Shown here in pieces: positions 52,431 through 60,721 of a stretch of DNA of 64,000 nt (the first letter of the stretch is position 1; every line of letters begins with the position of its first letter). A model generated the notes under the pieces. The model saw only the letters and a list, made by a program, of their open reading frames with translations. It had not been told where the DNA came from and searched no databases. Where the stretch lies: NCBI GenBank assembly GCA_949288585.1, contig CASEKR010000001.1:1-64000 (forward strand), given 5' to 3'. A program made the position numbers and the translations under genes. This stretch comes from an uncultured Bacteroides sp. GTDB lineage: Bacteria > Bacteroidota > Bacteroidia > Bacteroidales > Bacteroidaceae.

Positions 52431-54083
52431 ATGAAGAAAAAAACCTTGACAATGGCTTGCGCCCTGCTGATGGCAGCAGGCGCAAGCGCACAATCCATAT
52501 ACGATGTCGTCAATCTGACACAGAGAGACCTGAACGGGACGGCCCGCTTCGTGGGCATGGGAGGCGCGATGGGCGCCCTCGGCGGGGACATCTCTACCAT
52601 CGGCACCAACCCGGCAGGCATCGGCATCTACCGCAGCAACGACGTGATGACCTCCTTCGGCTATTCCATCACCGGGACGGAAAGCGACTACATGGGCTCG
52701 AAGTTCGAGACAAACAAGGCCCGGTGGAGCTTCGACAACATCGGTGCGGTGATTGCCACGAAGATTGGCAACGTCACACCTCTGCGCTACGTCAACTTCG
52801 GCTTCAACTACCATAAGTCGAAATCCTTTTACAAGAACATGTCGATGGAAGGGCTGATGGGCGGCCTGGACATGCTGGACGGGAGTTGGGCGCCGATTTC
52901 CCAGGTGCGCTACATGGCTCAGCAGGCCACGGATGCACAACGGGGTTATCCGTCCATGGATTATGGTTCGACCGATATATTCTACAATGGTGACGCCGGA
53001 TGGCTGGGTGCCATTGGCTACCATGGCTGGCTGACGGAATCAACCGAAGCGCATGATATTTTCACACCCATAGTTCCTTCGGAGGCATACGGCTATTTCC
53101 GCTCGGAAGAACGGGGCGGGATAGACCAGTATGACATCAACTTATCCCTCAATGTGAACGACCGGTTCTACTTCGGTTTCACCGTCGGGCTGTACGACGT
53201 GGACTATAACAAGTACTCCCTTTATGACGAAAGTTATGACACAGACGAGGGATATGGACTGGAAACCTTTAAACGTATCCACGGTTCGGGCTTCAATGTC
53301 AAGCTGGGTGCCATCATCCGCCCCTTCGAGTATTCCCCGTTACGCATCGGCCTGGCCGTGCATACGCCCACATTCTACTCGCTGACCTATACCACGGGGG
53401 CTTTGCTGACAAGCGATGCCTGGATGACGGACACGGAGACAGGGGAAGAATACAAGGACCGTCTCACAGTGGATACCTACGACATCCTGGGCGGACGGGA
53501 CATGGACCGCGACTTCAACTTGCAGACGCCCTGGCTGGTAAACGCGAGCTTGGGATACACTGTGGGCACCAGCCTGGCTTTGGGCGCAGAGTACGAATAT
53601 GAGAATTACTCGTCGATGAAGTTCAAGTATCCCGAAGGAGGGGACATGGGCTGGGAGACCGGCGAGGCGAAAGCCAACCTGAAAGCCGTGCATACGCTGC
53701 GCCTGGGAGCGGAGTTCAAGCCGACGACGGCCTTCTCTCTGCGGGCGGGGTATAACTATTCGACGGCGGCCTACGAGGACGGTGCCCTGAAATACTTGCC
53801 CGTCAATGCCCTGGATACGGACACGGACTATGCCAACAGCCAGTCGATGAACACGTTCACGCTGGGAGTGGGCTACCGGTGGTCGTCTTTCTACATGGAT
53901 TTAGCCTACAAGTTCTTGAGCTATAAGTCGGACTTTTATCCCTTCTTTAACGAGATGTCCGAAGATGCCACGTATGATTACGTCATCACGGGCGACCAGA
54001 ATTACACGTTGGTCACCCCTCAGGCCACGAAAGTAACCAATACGCGCAGTCAGGTATTGCTGACGCTGGGCTTCCGCTTCTGA
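52431..54083 (+). CDS. OmpP1/FadL-family outer-membrane transporter
   Basis: This 550-residue protein has a signal peptide (cleavage near ASA-QS) and then the FadL/TodX N-terminal plug pattern in GTARFVGMGGAMGALGG and the conserved GTNPAGIGIYR. A 14-stranded barrel follows, ending in LLTLGFRF with a terminal Phe. FadL relatives move hydrophobic compounds such as long-chain fatty acids across the outer membrane; the substrate here is unknown. It is downstream of the Trp-rich exported protein and ends at a strong hairpin. Proteins of this family in Bacteroidota are also annotated as hemin or aromatic-hydrocarbon receptors without proof. Confidence 0.9.
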   Translation: MKKKTLTMACALLMAAGASAQSIYDVVNLTQRDLNGTARFVGMGGAMGALGGDISTIGTNPAGIGIYRSNDVMTSFGYSITGTESDYMGSKFETNKARWSFDNIGAVIATKIGNVTPLRYVNFGFNYHKSKSFYKNMSMEGLMGGLDMLDGSWAPISQVRYMAQQATDAQRGYPSMDYGSTDIFYNGDAGWLGAIGYHGWLTESTEAHDIFTPIVPSEAYGYFRSEERGGIDQYDINLSLNVNDRFYFGFTVGLYDVDYNKYSLYDESYDTDEGYGLETFKRIHGSGFNVKLGAIIRPFEYSPLRIGLAVHTPTFYSLTYTTGALLTSDAWMTDTETGEEYKDRLTVDTYDILGGRDMDRDFNLQTPWLVNASLGYTVGTSLALGAEYEYENYSSMKFKYPEGGDMGWETGEAKANLKAVHTLRLGAEFKPTTAFSLRAGYNYSTAAYEDGALKYLPVNALDTDTDYANSQSMNTFTLGVGYRWSSFYMDLAYKFLSYKSDFYPFFNEMSEDATYDYVITGDQNYTLVTPQATKVTNTRSQVLLTLGFRF

Positions 54084-54101
54084 CGGGACTGGCAGAAAAA
54101 G

Positions 54102-54149
54102 AGAGGCGCGGATGGCACGAGGTAAATAACCCGTGCCGTCCGCGCCTCT
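54102..54149. terminator. Bidirectional terminator between two outer-membrane protein genes
   Basis: An 18-position stem (54102-54119 with 54132-54149), with one mismatched position, closes a 12-base loop. It serves the convergent FadL-like and beta-barrel genes. Confidence 0.85.
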
Positions 54150-54167
54150 TGTTTGCTCCCACTTACA

Positions 54168-55076
54168 TCACCAATACCAGGCGAGCCCGAAGGAGAGAGG
54201 CATTACGTCCGGCCCCTTGTCTTTCTGGAAGAAGCTGTACGTGGAGTACCGCAGGTAAATGCCGAAATCGCCGAATCCGGCCTGTGCCAGGAGGTTGACG
54301 CCGACGGGATTGACGTACATCCCGGTGCCCATGCGCTGCTTCTTGCCGCCGTTGACGTGGGAGAAGGACTTCACGCCGTGGCGTATCTCAAACTCAGGCC
54401 CGACGTTGAAGAAGAGCAGATGCCCGCCCGACATGCGTTGCTGCCACTCCACAATGACGGGGATGCGGAAAAAGAAGTGGCGCAGACGGCTCTGTCCGTA
54501 GGCGGTTTCCTTGTCGCCTGCGGCGAAGACGCTCCGTCCATCCTCCTTCACCAGGGCCATGCCGCCGTCGATGTTGAAGGAACGGTATCCCCAACTGGCG
54601 CCGATGTTCAGCCCCCAATGCGGGTTCTGCCTGAAGTTGTGGCAGACGGAGAGGAAATTGAAGCCGAACTCCCACGACTTGGACAGGTCTTGCGGGAAGC
54701 GTCGCGTGTCGCCGAAATCCATGAATTGGCTGGTCATCCGCGCGAAACCGATATACAATCCGGAGTTGTGGGGCTCGTAGGCATTGCGCCTCCTTTTCTT
54801 GGGAATGAAGGGCAGTGCGTCGAGAAAGGTATTTTGTCCGGTCTCCCTCCGCTCTAAGTAGACGCCTTCGTAGATTTCCACTTCATGGGGTTTGGCGCCG
54901 CCTTCCGCCTGTTCTTCGTAGAGGCGGATGCGGAGGTCGCCTTCCCCTTTGCGGATGATGATGGAGTCCCCCCGCGTGCTGATGGATGCGCGGTGGGGCG
55001 TCTCGGTTTGTTGTGCAAGGGCGGGAAGGCTCAAGGCCAACAGGAATGTACCCGCCAGAATGATTCTCTTGTTCAT
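54168..55076 (-). CDS. Putative outer-membrane beta-barrel protein
   Basis: This 302-residue protein has a signal peptide (cleavage near ALA-QQ), a charged N-terminal part (about 25-95) and then alternating Gly/aromatic strands such as NSGLYIGFARM, WGLNIGASWGYRSF and GIYLRYSTYSFF. This fits a porin-family barrel. The last residue is Trp rather than Phe, which still fits barrel signals. No specific family is recognised. It lies downstream of an ECF sigma operon, separated by a 23-bp repeat array, and may be a target or member of that regulon. Confidence 0.75.
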   Translation of the reverse strand: MNKRIILAGTFLLALSLPALAQQTETPHRASISTRGDSIIIRKGEGDLRIRLYEEQAEGGAKPHEVEIYEGVYLERRETGQNTFLDALPFIPKKRRRNAYEPHNSGLYIGFARMTSQFMDFGDTRRFPQDLSKSWEFGFNFLSVCHNFRQNPHWGLNIGASWGYRSFNIDGGMALVKEDGRSVFAAGDKETAYGQSRLRHFFFRIPVIVEWQQRMSGGHLLFFNVGPEFEIRHGVKSFSHVNGGKKQRMGTGMYVNPVGVNLLAQAGFGDFGIYLRYSTYSFFQKDKGPDVMPLSFGLAWYW

Positions 55077-55130
55077 CGTTATCTATTTGTTAGTTAATTG
55101 ATTGTCTGTTCCTATCGGTCTTCCTCTTCC

Positions 55131-55261
55131 AAGGCCTTGGTCTTGCCGGAACCTTCACCAAGGTGAAGGCCGCATCGTCACCTTGGTCTCGACCGTGTCG
55201 TCACCTTGGTCTCAATGCTGTCGTCACCTTGGTCTCGACCGTGTCGTCACCTTGGTCACGG
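55131..55261. repeat. Array F, 23-bp period, about six units
   Basis: GTCACCTTGGTC starts at 55177, 55200, 55223 and 55246, exactly 23 bases apart; the units at 55177 and 55223 are identical over 23 bases. Degenerate units at 55131 and 55154 keep the same phase. CCTTGG/CCAAGG palindromes recur. It lies directly upstream of the beta-barrel gene. Confidence 0.9.
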
Positions 55262-55274
55262 TTTGAGCTTCGCT

Positions 55275-55733
55275 TTAGTCCTGGTAAAGCATCTCCATCA
55301 GTTCCTCGGCGTCCAAGGTTCCTTCAATGTAAACCAGAGTAGCCAGCGCGCCCTTGCCCCGCTTGAAGAGGAGGTAACGCTTCAAAAGCTTGCCGCGCCG
55401 GGAGACAGGACTCAGTTGGTAGTAAGCGCTCAGCAGGACGCCGCCCTCCATCACCTCTTGTCTTTTCTTGATGTCGGCCGATTGCGAGTCTTGCTTCAAG
55501 CAGGTCTGGATGTCGTCCCAATAAGGTGTCACGTCCCGGAAAACCAAGCTCCTGTAAGTTTCCATACGGTATGACTTCAGGATTTTTCCGTTCAGTTCCA
55601 CCCGTGTCACGTCCTTCGCTTCTCCGTAGCGGGCGAAGAGTCGTTCCGTCTGCAATCCCTCCTGGGCCTGCATGGCCAACGGGGCGAGGCAGAGCAGGAG
55701 GATTCCTATCAGTTTCGTGTAAATATGTTTCAT
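55275..55733 (-). CDS. Exported protein of unknown function, DUF6108-like
   Basis: This 152-residue protein has a signal peptide (cleavage near AMQA-QE) and a soluble domain with many basic and aromatic residues, for example VELNGKILKSYRMETYRSL. It resembles the DUF6108 group of small periplasmic proteins found downstream of ECF sigma factors in Bacteroides, although I cannot verify the family. No enzyme motif is present. It follows the anti-sigma-like gene by 9 bases and precedes a 23-bp repeat array. Its role may be in envelope stress sensing. Confidence 0.7.
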   Translation of the reverse strand: MKHIYTKLIGILLLCLAPLAMQAQEGLQTERLFARYGEAKDVTRVELNGKILKSYRMETYRSLVFRDVTPYWDDIQTCLKQDSQSADIKKRQEVMEGGVLLSAYYQLSPVSRRGKLLKRYLLFKRGKGALATLVYIEGTLDAEELMEMLYQD

Positions 55734-55742
55734 AAGGCTATT

Positions 55743-56159
55743 CTATGGTTTAGGGTTGCATGGGAATAACAGTTGGCTTAATTCCTCGTCCGTATAGCCT
55801 ACGTTGTGCAGGGCTTCGCGTGCTTTGGCCTGGACGAGCGCGGGGGCAGTATAGCGTTCTCCGTTGATAATGACGTAGTTTTCCGCTTCCCCCGTCCGGG
55901 GCAGGAAACGGGCCAAGACCAGGCAAAGTGCCAGACCGGCTGCCAGCCCCCCTGCCCAATAGATGAGCCTCGGGCGGCTGATGGCGTGCGCGTGGCTTTC
56001 CGCTTCCTTGTCTATGTAGGCGAAAAGGGGGCGGTAGACCTCCAGATGCTTGGGCACCTTACCCTTGGCAAAGGTCCGACGGAGGGCGCGTTCTTCGGCG
56101 CAGGTAGTCTGTCCGTCGAAATATTTCTCTACGAGTTCTTCTATCTTCTTCCTGTTCAT
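55743..56159 (-). CDS. Single-pass membrane protein, anti-sigma-factor-like
   Basis: This 138-residue protein has a cytoplasmic N-terminus (about 1-64, with EELVEKYFDGQTTCAEER, a pattern seen in short anti-sigma-like proteins). One membrane helix (about 65-87) and a small C-terminal periplasmic domain ending LLFPCNPKP follow. The gene starts two bases after the sigma factor stop. Position and topology suggest an anti-sigma factor, but no zinc-binding ZAS motif (HxxxCxxC) is present, so this is inference. The longer ORF (to 56255) overlaps the sigma gene and was not used. Confidence 0.72.
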   Translation of the reverse strand: MNRKKIEELVEKYFDGQTTCAEERALRRTFAKGKVPKHLEVYRPLFAYIDKEAESHAHAISRPRLIYWAGGLAAGLALCLVLARFLPRTGEAENYVIINGERYTAPALVQAKAREALHNVGYTDEELSQLLFPCNPKP

Positions 56160-56161
56160 GT

Positions 56162-56674
56162 TCACTCCTCCTTTCTTCTTAACGTATTCAGGTAGATGTC
56201 CCTCACCCGTTTCCGGGCTCGGGAGAGGTTGCTGCGTATGGCCTCGGCGTTGCATCCCGTCAGTTGGGCAATCTCCTCAGTTTCATAGCCTTCGATGTCC
56301 TTCATCCGCATGATGACTTGTTGCAGGGGTGGGAGCGAGGCGATGATATCCGCCACTCTTCTCACCTCGTCTTTGGCCTCCAGCAGGCTTTCGGGCGTCT
56401 GCCCGTCCGCATCGGAGACGTCGGACAAGGGAGCGTCCGGCTTATGCCGGGTACGCATCAGGTCGATGCAGGCATTGCGTGTCGTCGTCATGGCAAAAGC
56501 CTCGATACTCTGGCATTGCTCCAGTTCCACCCGGCGACTCCAAAGTTTGAGCAAGACCTCTTGCACGACGTCTTCGGCATCGTCGTCATCTTCTGTCAGC
56601 CGACGCGCAAGTTCCAGGAGTTTCTTCCGGAGAGGCAATACGTATATTATAAATTCGTTGAGTTCCATTTTCAT
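56162..56674 (-). CDS. ECF-type RNA polymerase sigma factor
   Basis: This 170-residue sigma-70 family protein has region 2 (about 15-80, with DAEDVVQEVLLKLW) and region 4 (about 110-165, with a helix-turn-helix in YETEEIAQLTGCNAEAIRSNLSRAR). Regions 1.1 and 3 are missing, as in ECF factors. It is the first gene of a unit with an anti-sigma-like membrane protein and a small exported protein. There is no TonB/FecR pair, so it is not a SusCD-type ECF-FecR system. Confidence 0.92.
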   Translation of the reverse strand: MKMELNEFIIYVLPLRKKLLELARRLTEDDDDAEDVVQEVLLKLWSRRVELEQCQSIEAFAMTTTRNACIDLMRTRHKPDAPLSDVSDADGQTPESLLEAKDEVRRVADIIASLPPLQQVIMRMKDIEGYETEEIAQLTGCNAEAIRSNLSRARKRVRDIYLNTLRRKEE

Positions 56675-56718
56675 CTATAAGACGAAAAAGAAGGAGGAAA
56701 CGTGACATGGTAGGGCAT

Positions 56719-56748
56719 AAAAAAAGGATGCGCCAGGCACATCCTTTT
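56719..56748 (-). terminator. Intrinsic terminator of the rubrerythrin gene
   Basis: On the minus strand AAAAGGATG pairs with CATCC followed by T-rich sequence, about 27 bases past the rubrerythrin stop. Confidence 0.8.
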
Positions 56749-56774
56749 CTTTGTTTTACCATTCTTGTCCGCGA

Positions 56775-57332
56775 TTACTTCTTGAAGTAGCGGTTGTACA
56801 GGCCTTCAAATCCTTTGCCGTGACGGGCTTCGTCCTTAGCCATTTCGTGAACCGTGTCATGAATAGCATCCAGGTTGAGGGCCTTGGCACGGGTAGCGAT
56901 GCGCTTCTTGTCTTCGCAAGCGCCACATTCTGCTTCCATGCGCTTCTCCAGGTTGGTCTTCGTGTCCCAAACGCAGTCGCCCAGCAATTCGGCGAACTTG
57001 GCTGCGTGTTCGGCTTCTTCCCATGCGTAGCGCTTGTAGGCTTCGGCAATTTCAGGATAGCCTTCGCGGTCGGCCTGGCGGCTCATGGCGAGGTACATGC
57101 CTACTTCGGTGCATTCGCCCATGAAGTGGTTGTTCAGGTCCTTGATCATTTCGTCGTCGCAACCCTTGGCTACGCCAATTACGTGCTCATCGGCAAATAC
57201 CAGCGGGCCGCCGGTGGCTTGTTCTTCCACTTCTACGAATTTGCTGGCAGGAGCCTTGCAGAGGGGACACTTTTCGGGAGCAGCATCACCTTCGTAAACA
57301 TAACCACATACTGTACATCTGAACTTTTTCAT
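56775..57332 (-). CDS. Reverse-type rubrerythrin
   Basis: This 185-residue protein has an N-terminal rubredoxin-like domain with iron ligands Cys6, Cys9, Cys22 and Cys25, then a four-helix ferritin-like di-iron domain with ExxH-type segments ([28 protein letters not shown]). The domain order is opposite to classical rubrerythrin, as in the reverse rubrerythrins of clostridia. They reduce hydrogen peroxide and oxygen with electrons from NADH via a reductase. It lies 39 bases after a Fur/PerR-type gene, indicating peroxide-controlled expression. Confidence 0.93.
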   Translation of the reverse strand: MKKFRCTVCGYVYEGDAAPEKCPLCKAPASKFVEVEEQATGGPLVFADEHVIGVAKGCDDEMIKDLNNHFMGECTEVGMYLAMSRQADREGYPEIAEAYKRYAWEEAEHAAKFAELLGDCVWDTKTNLEKRMEAECGACEDKKRIATRAKALNLDAIHDTVHEMAKDEARHGKGFEGLYNRYFKK

Positions 57333-57371
57333 ATCAAATTCTCCTTTCAAAAAATTAGTTAGTCAATTTAT

Positions 57372-57797
57372 TTAATTATCTCGGTAGTTCTTTTCTTGCA
57401 CGCAATGCTTACAGATTCCTTTGTAATAATGGTGAATCTCCTGTATCTGGTGGCCTTCGCGTTCCATTTCCCCGGGATGCGAATCGCTCACCGTGGGCGT
57501 GAGGTCGTATATCCGCCCGCAAGACTTGCAGAAGAAATGGGCGTGCGGGGTGGTCACAGCGTCATAGCAGGTATTGCGCCCATCTATGGTCAATGTCTGT
57601 ATGGCGCCTTGCTCGCTCAAGAGTCTCAGCGTGTTGTACACCGTGGTCTTGGAAAGCGTAGGCATCGAAGGCGAAAGCGCCACGTAAATCTCGTCCACCG
57701 TAGGATGCGTGCGATGCTCCATCAAGTAATCCATGATGGCTATCCGTTGGACGGAAGGCTTGATATGGTGACTTTGCAATCGTTCTAAAACATCCAT
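57372..57797 (-). CDS. Fur-family regulator, probably PerR-like
   Basis: This 141-residue protein has an N-terminal winged helix (about 1-80) and a C-terminal metal-binding dimerisation domain with two CxxC pairs, FFCKSCG and GICKHC, the structural zinc site of Fur-family proteins. The His-rich PHAHFF segment holds regulatory metal ligands. The gene is followed by reverse rubrerythrin in the same unit, so a peroxide-sensing PerR role is more likely than iron control. A palindrome just upstream of the start codon may be its own operator. Confidence 0.9.
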   Translation of the reverse strand: MDVLERLQSHHIKPSVQRIAIMDYLMEHRTHPTVDEIYVALSPSMPTLSKTTVYNTLRLLSEQGAIQTLTIDGRNTCYDAVTTPHAHFFCKSCGRIYDLTPTVSDSHPGEMEREGHQIQEIHHYYKGICKHCVQEKNYRDN

Positions 57798-57800
57798 TAC

Positions 57801-57814
57801 TTACAAGTTTGTAA
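57801..57814. promoter_or_regulatory. Candidate PerR/Fur-type operator
   Basis: The palindrome TTACAA-GT-TTGTAA lies 4 bases upstream of the regulator start codon. The spacing and A/T-rich arms resemble PerR boxes. It could give autoregulation of the PerR-rubrerythrin unit. Confidence 0.55.
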
Positions 57815-57897
57815 TCATTACATTTTTATTTTCGTTGCAAAGGAAGGCATTATTCTTGAATTGGCCAAATATTTTCGAGAAAAAAAGAGGGGTATGC

Positions 57898-57926
57898 TTG
57901 AAATTATGTGAAAAAACGTACCTTTG
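57898..57926 (+). promoter_or_regulatory. Promoter of nadE
   Basis: TTG at 57898-57900 and TACCTTTG at 57919-57926, spaced 18 bases, lie 50 bases before the ATG at 57976. Confidence 0.65.
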
Positions 57927-57975
57927 TTTCGGTAAATGGAACTATAATGATAACTATTATTATATATATTGGTAT

Positions 57976-59904
57976 ATGAACTACGGATTCGTGAAAGTTG
58001 CTTCGGCAGTGCCCCCTGTAAAGGTGGCCGATTGTGCGTTTAACGCCTCGCAGATTGAGAAAGAAATCATCATTGCCGATGGCAAGGGAGTGGAAATCAT
58101 CGTCTTCCCCGAATTGTGCCTGACGGGGTACACCTGCGGGGATTTGTTTGCCCATCGGCTTTTGCTGGAAAATGCGGAAATGGGATTGATGCGGGTCTTG
58201 AACAACACGCGCCAGTTGGACATCGTTTCCATCGTGGGCATGCCCGTGGCCCTGAACGGCATGCTGCTGAACGTGGCGGTGGTATTCCAGAAAGGGAAGA
58301 TACTGGGAGTGGTGCCCAAGACCTACCTACCCAATTATAAGGAGTTTTACGAGAAACGCTGGTTTACGTCGGCCGCCCAAGTCAGTGACAAGGTCATCCG
58401 CCTGTGCGGGCAAAACGTGCCTATAGGCAGTAGCCTGCTGTTCGACACGGCTGAGACTACCTTCGGCATCGAAATCTGCGAAGACCTTTGGGCTCCCATC
58501 CCTCCCAGTTCAAAACTGGCGTTGCAAGGGGCGGAAATCATCTTCAACCTCTCGGCAGACAACGAGGGGGTGGGGAAACACTCCTACTTGTGTTCGCTCA
58601 TCGCCCAGCAGTCGGCACGCTGCATCGCCGGTTATGTGTTCAGCTCATGCGGATTCGGCGAATCGACCACCGACGTCGTCTTCGCAGGCAATGCCCTGAT
58701 TTACGAAAACGGCACCCGGCTGACTTCCGGCAAACGATTTTCCTGGGACGAGCAGATTGTCGTGAGCGAAATAGACGTCGAACGCTTGCGCACGGAGCGC
58801 CGCGTGAATACCACTTTCGCATCCTGCCGTGCCTGCGCCACCACGGAAACGCCGGTACGAATATCCACGGAAAGCATCATCCGTGAAGAAGGGCTGCAAC
58901 TGACACGTACCTTCGACCCGCATCCCTTCGTGCCGCAAGGAGCAGTCTTGGACGAACGTTGCGAGGAAATCTTCTCCATACAAGTGTCCGGCCTGGCACA
59001 GCGGCTGGTTCACACCCACGCCCAATCTGCCGTTGTAGGTATCTCAGGGGGGCTGGATTCTACGTTGGCTCTGCTGGTGTGCGTGCAGACTTTCGACAAA
59101 CTGGGATTTTCGCGGAAAGGCATCATCGGGGTGACCATGCCCGGATTCGGCACCACTGACCGCACACACACCAACGCCGTCCGCCTGATGGAATTACTGG
59201 GAGTGACCCTGCGGGAAGTGAGCATCAAAGCCGCATGCCTGCAACACTTTAAAGACATCGGCCACGACCCGGAAGTACATAACGTAACCTACGAGAACTC
59301 GCAAGCCCGCGAACGCACACAGATATTGATGGACATAGCCAACCAGACAAACGGGCTGGTGGTGGGCACGGGCGACCTTTCCGAATTGGCCTTGGGATGG
59401 GCGACGTACAACGGAGACCACATGTCCATGTACGGCGTCAATGCCGGCGTGCCCAAGACATTGGTGAAACACTTAGTGAAATGGGTGGCAGGACACAGCG
59501 TGGACGAGGATTCCCGGCGGACATTGTTGGACATTGTGGACACGCCCATCAGCCCGGAACTAATTCCAGCGGACGAACAAGGCAACATCCAGCAAATCAC
59601 CGAAGACCTGGTGGGACCTTACGAACTGCACGACTTCTTCCTTTACTATTTCATACGTTGCGGGTTCGCGCCTTCCAAGATTTACTTCCTGGCCACTCGC
59701 ACTTTCCGGGGGACATATAGCGAAGAAACAATCAAGAAATGGCTCCAGACATTCTGCCGAAGGTTCTTTAACCAACAGTTCAAGCGTTCATGCCTGCCCG
59801 ACGGCCCCAAAGTCGGAAGCATCTCGCTCAGCCCAAGGGGCGACTGGCGGATGCCCAGCGACGCCTCGTCTACGGCTTGGCTAAACGACATAACGCCTCT
59901 TTAG
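57976..59904 (+). CDS. nadE: Glutamine-dependent NAD+ synthetase
   Basis: NadE makes NAD+ from deamido-NAD+, glutamine and ATP. The 642-residue protein fuses an N-terminal glutaminase of the nitrilase fold (Glu46, Lys115, Cys168) with a C-terminal NAD synthetase domain carrying the P-loop SGGLDS (357-362) and GTGDLSELALGW. The start at MNYGFVKVAS follows a promoter; 47 upstream ORF codons were dropped. The final 35 bases overlap the convergent patatin gene. Confidence 0.96.
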   Translation: MNYGFVKVASAVPPVKVADCAFNASQIEKEIIIADGKGVEIIVFPELCLTGYTCGDLFAHRLLLENAEMGLMRVLNNTRQLDIVSIVGMPVALNGMLLNVAVVFQKGKILGVVPKTYLPNYKEFYEKRWFTSAAQVSDKVIRLCGQNVPIGSSLLFDTAETTFGIEICEDLWAPIPPSSKLALQGAEIIFNLSADNEGVGKHSYLCSLIAQQSARCIAGYVFSSCGFGESTTDVVFAGNALIYENGTRLTSGKRFSWDEQIVVSEIDVERLRTERRVNTTFASCRACATTETPVRISTESIIREEGLQLTRTFDPHPFVPQGAVLDERCEEIFSIQVSGLAQRLVHTHAQSAVVGISGGLDSTLALLVCVQTFDKLGFSRKGIIGVTMPGFGTTDRTHTNAVRLMELLGVTLREVSIKAACLQHFKDIGHDPEVHNVTYENSQARERTQILMDIANQTNGLVVGTGDLSELALGWATYNGDHMSMYGVNAGVPKTLVKHLVKWVAGHSVDEDSRRTLLDIVDTPISPELIPADEQGNIQQITEDLVGPYELHDFFLYYFIRCGFAPSKIYFLATRTFRGTYSEETIKKWLQTFCRRFFNQQFKRSCLPDGPKVGSISLSPRGDWRMPSDASSTAWLNDITPL

Positions 59905-60655
59905 CGGCTCGGCGCCCGTCGGCAATGATTTCTTCGGCCCGGAAGAACTCCATCATGTCATAATCATCCCCACACAAGCTGATGAGGAGGTCGGGAGGAG
60001 TCTGGGCCAGTTGGTAACGGGTGATTTGCTGCATCATCAGGCGTGACGACTTGGTCAGTAGTTGATAAGGGTTCAAGCGTTTCCGCCCTTTCTTTCCGGC
60101 TGGGGCATTTACATCGACGGCCACCAAAAAGTCGCCGGGCGTGCGGATGACGTGGTTCAGAGGCAGGGGATTGAGGATACCCCCGTCCACCAGCCTTTGT
60201 TCCCCATGACGGAAGGGACGGAACAGCATGGGAATGGAGATGGAAGCCCGAATGGCGTCGAACAGGTTGCCGTGGTCGAAACGGACTTCCTGTTCGCCCA
60301 CGATGTCCGTCGCCATGGCTACGTAGGGCAGAGGCAAGTCTTCAATGCGGACATCCGGCAACAGTTCTTTCAACTCGCGGATAAAGCGGTCGCCCTTCAC
60401 GATGCCGTCGCGGCTCAGGCTGATATCAGCCAACTGCCACATCTTGCGTTTGTTCCAGGTGCAAAGCCATTGCTTGCATTCTTCCAACTTGTCCGTAGCA
60501 TACATGGCACCCACCATGGCGCCCATCGAACTCCCGGCGATGGAAGTTATCTGATATCCCTGTGACAGCAGTTCTTCGATGACGCCAATGTGCGCAAAGC
60601 CCCGCGCGCCTCCCATGGAAAGGACCAAAGAAACATGATTGCGTGAATCATCCAT
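59870..60655 (-). CDS. RssA-like cytoplasmic patatin
   Basis: This 261-residue protein is a stand-alone patatin domain without a signal peptide. It has the oxyanion motif SMGGARG, the nucleophile Ser43 in GSSMG and the Asp of VDGGILN, so the Ser-Asp dyad is complete. Small patatins of the RssA/YchK type are predicted lipid acyl hydrolases, but their substrates are mostly unknown. The start at MDDSRNHVS was preferred over ORF codons nine residues upstream. Its 3' end overlaps nadE; it is divergent from the flavoprotein gene. Confidence 0.88.
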   Translation of the reverse strand: MDDSRNHVSLVLSMGGARGFAHIGVIEELLSQGYQITSIAGSSMGAMVGAMYATDKLEECKQWLCTWNKRKMWQLADISLSRDGIVKGDRFIRELKELLPDVRIEDLPLPYVAMATDIVGEQEVRFDHGNLFDAIRASISIPMLFRPFRHGEQRLVDGGILNPLPLNHVIRTPGDFLVAVDVNAPAGKKGRKRLNPYQLLTKSSRLMMQQITRYQLAQTPPDLLISLCGDDYDMMEFFRAEEIIADGRRAAKEALCRLAKP

Positions 60656-60721
60656 AATCATTATACTTTTATTTGAAAACAAATATAGTCATTTCTCTCA
60701 TAGTATAAATAAGGAACCGGC

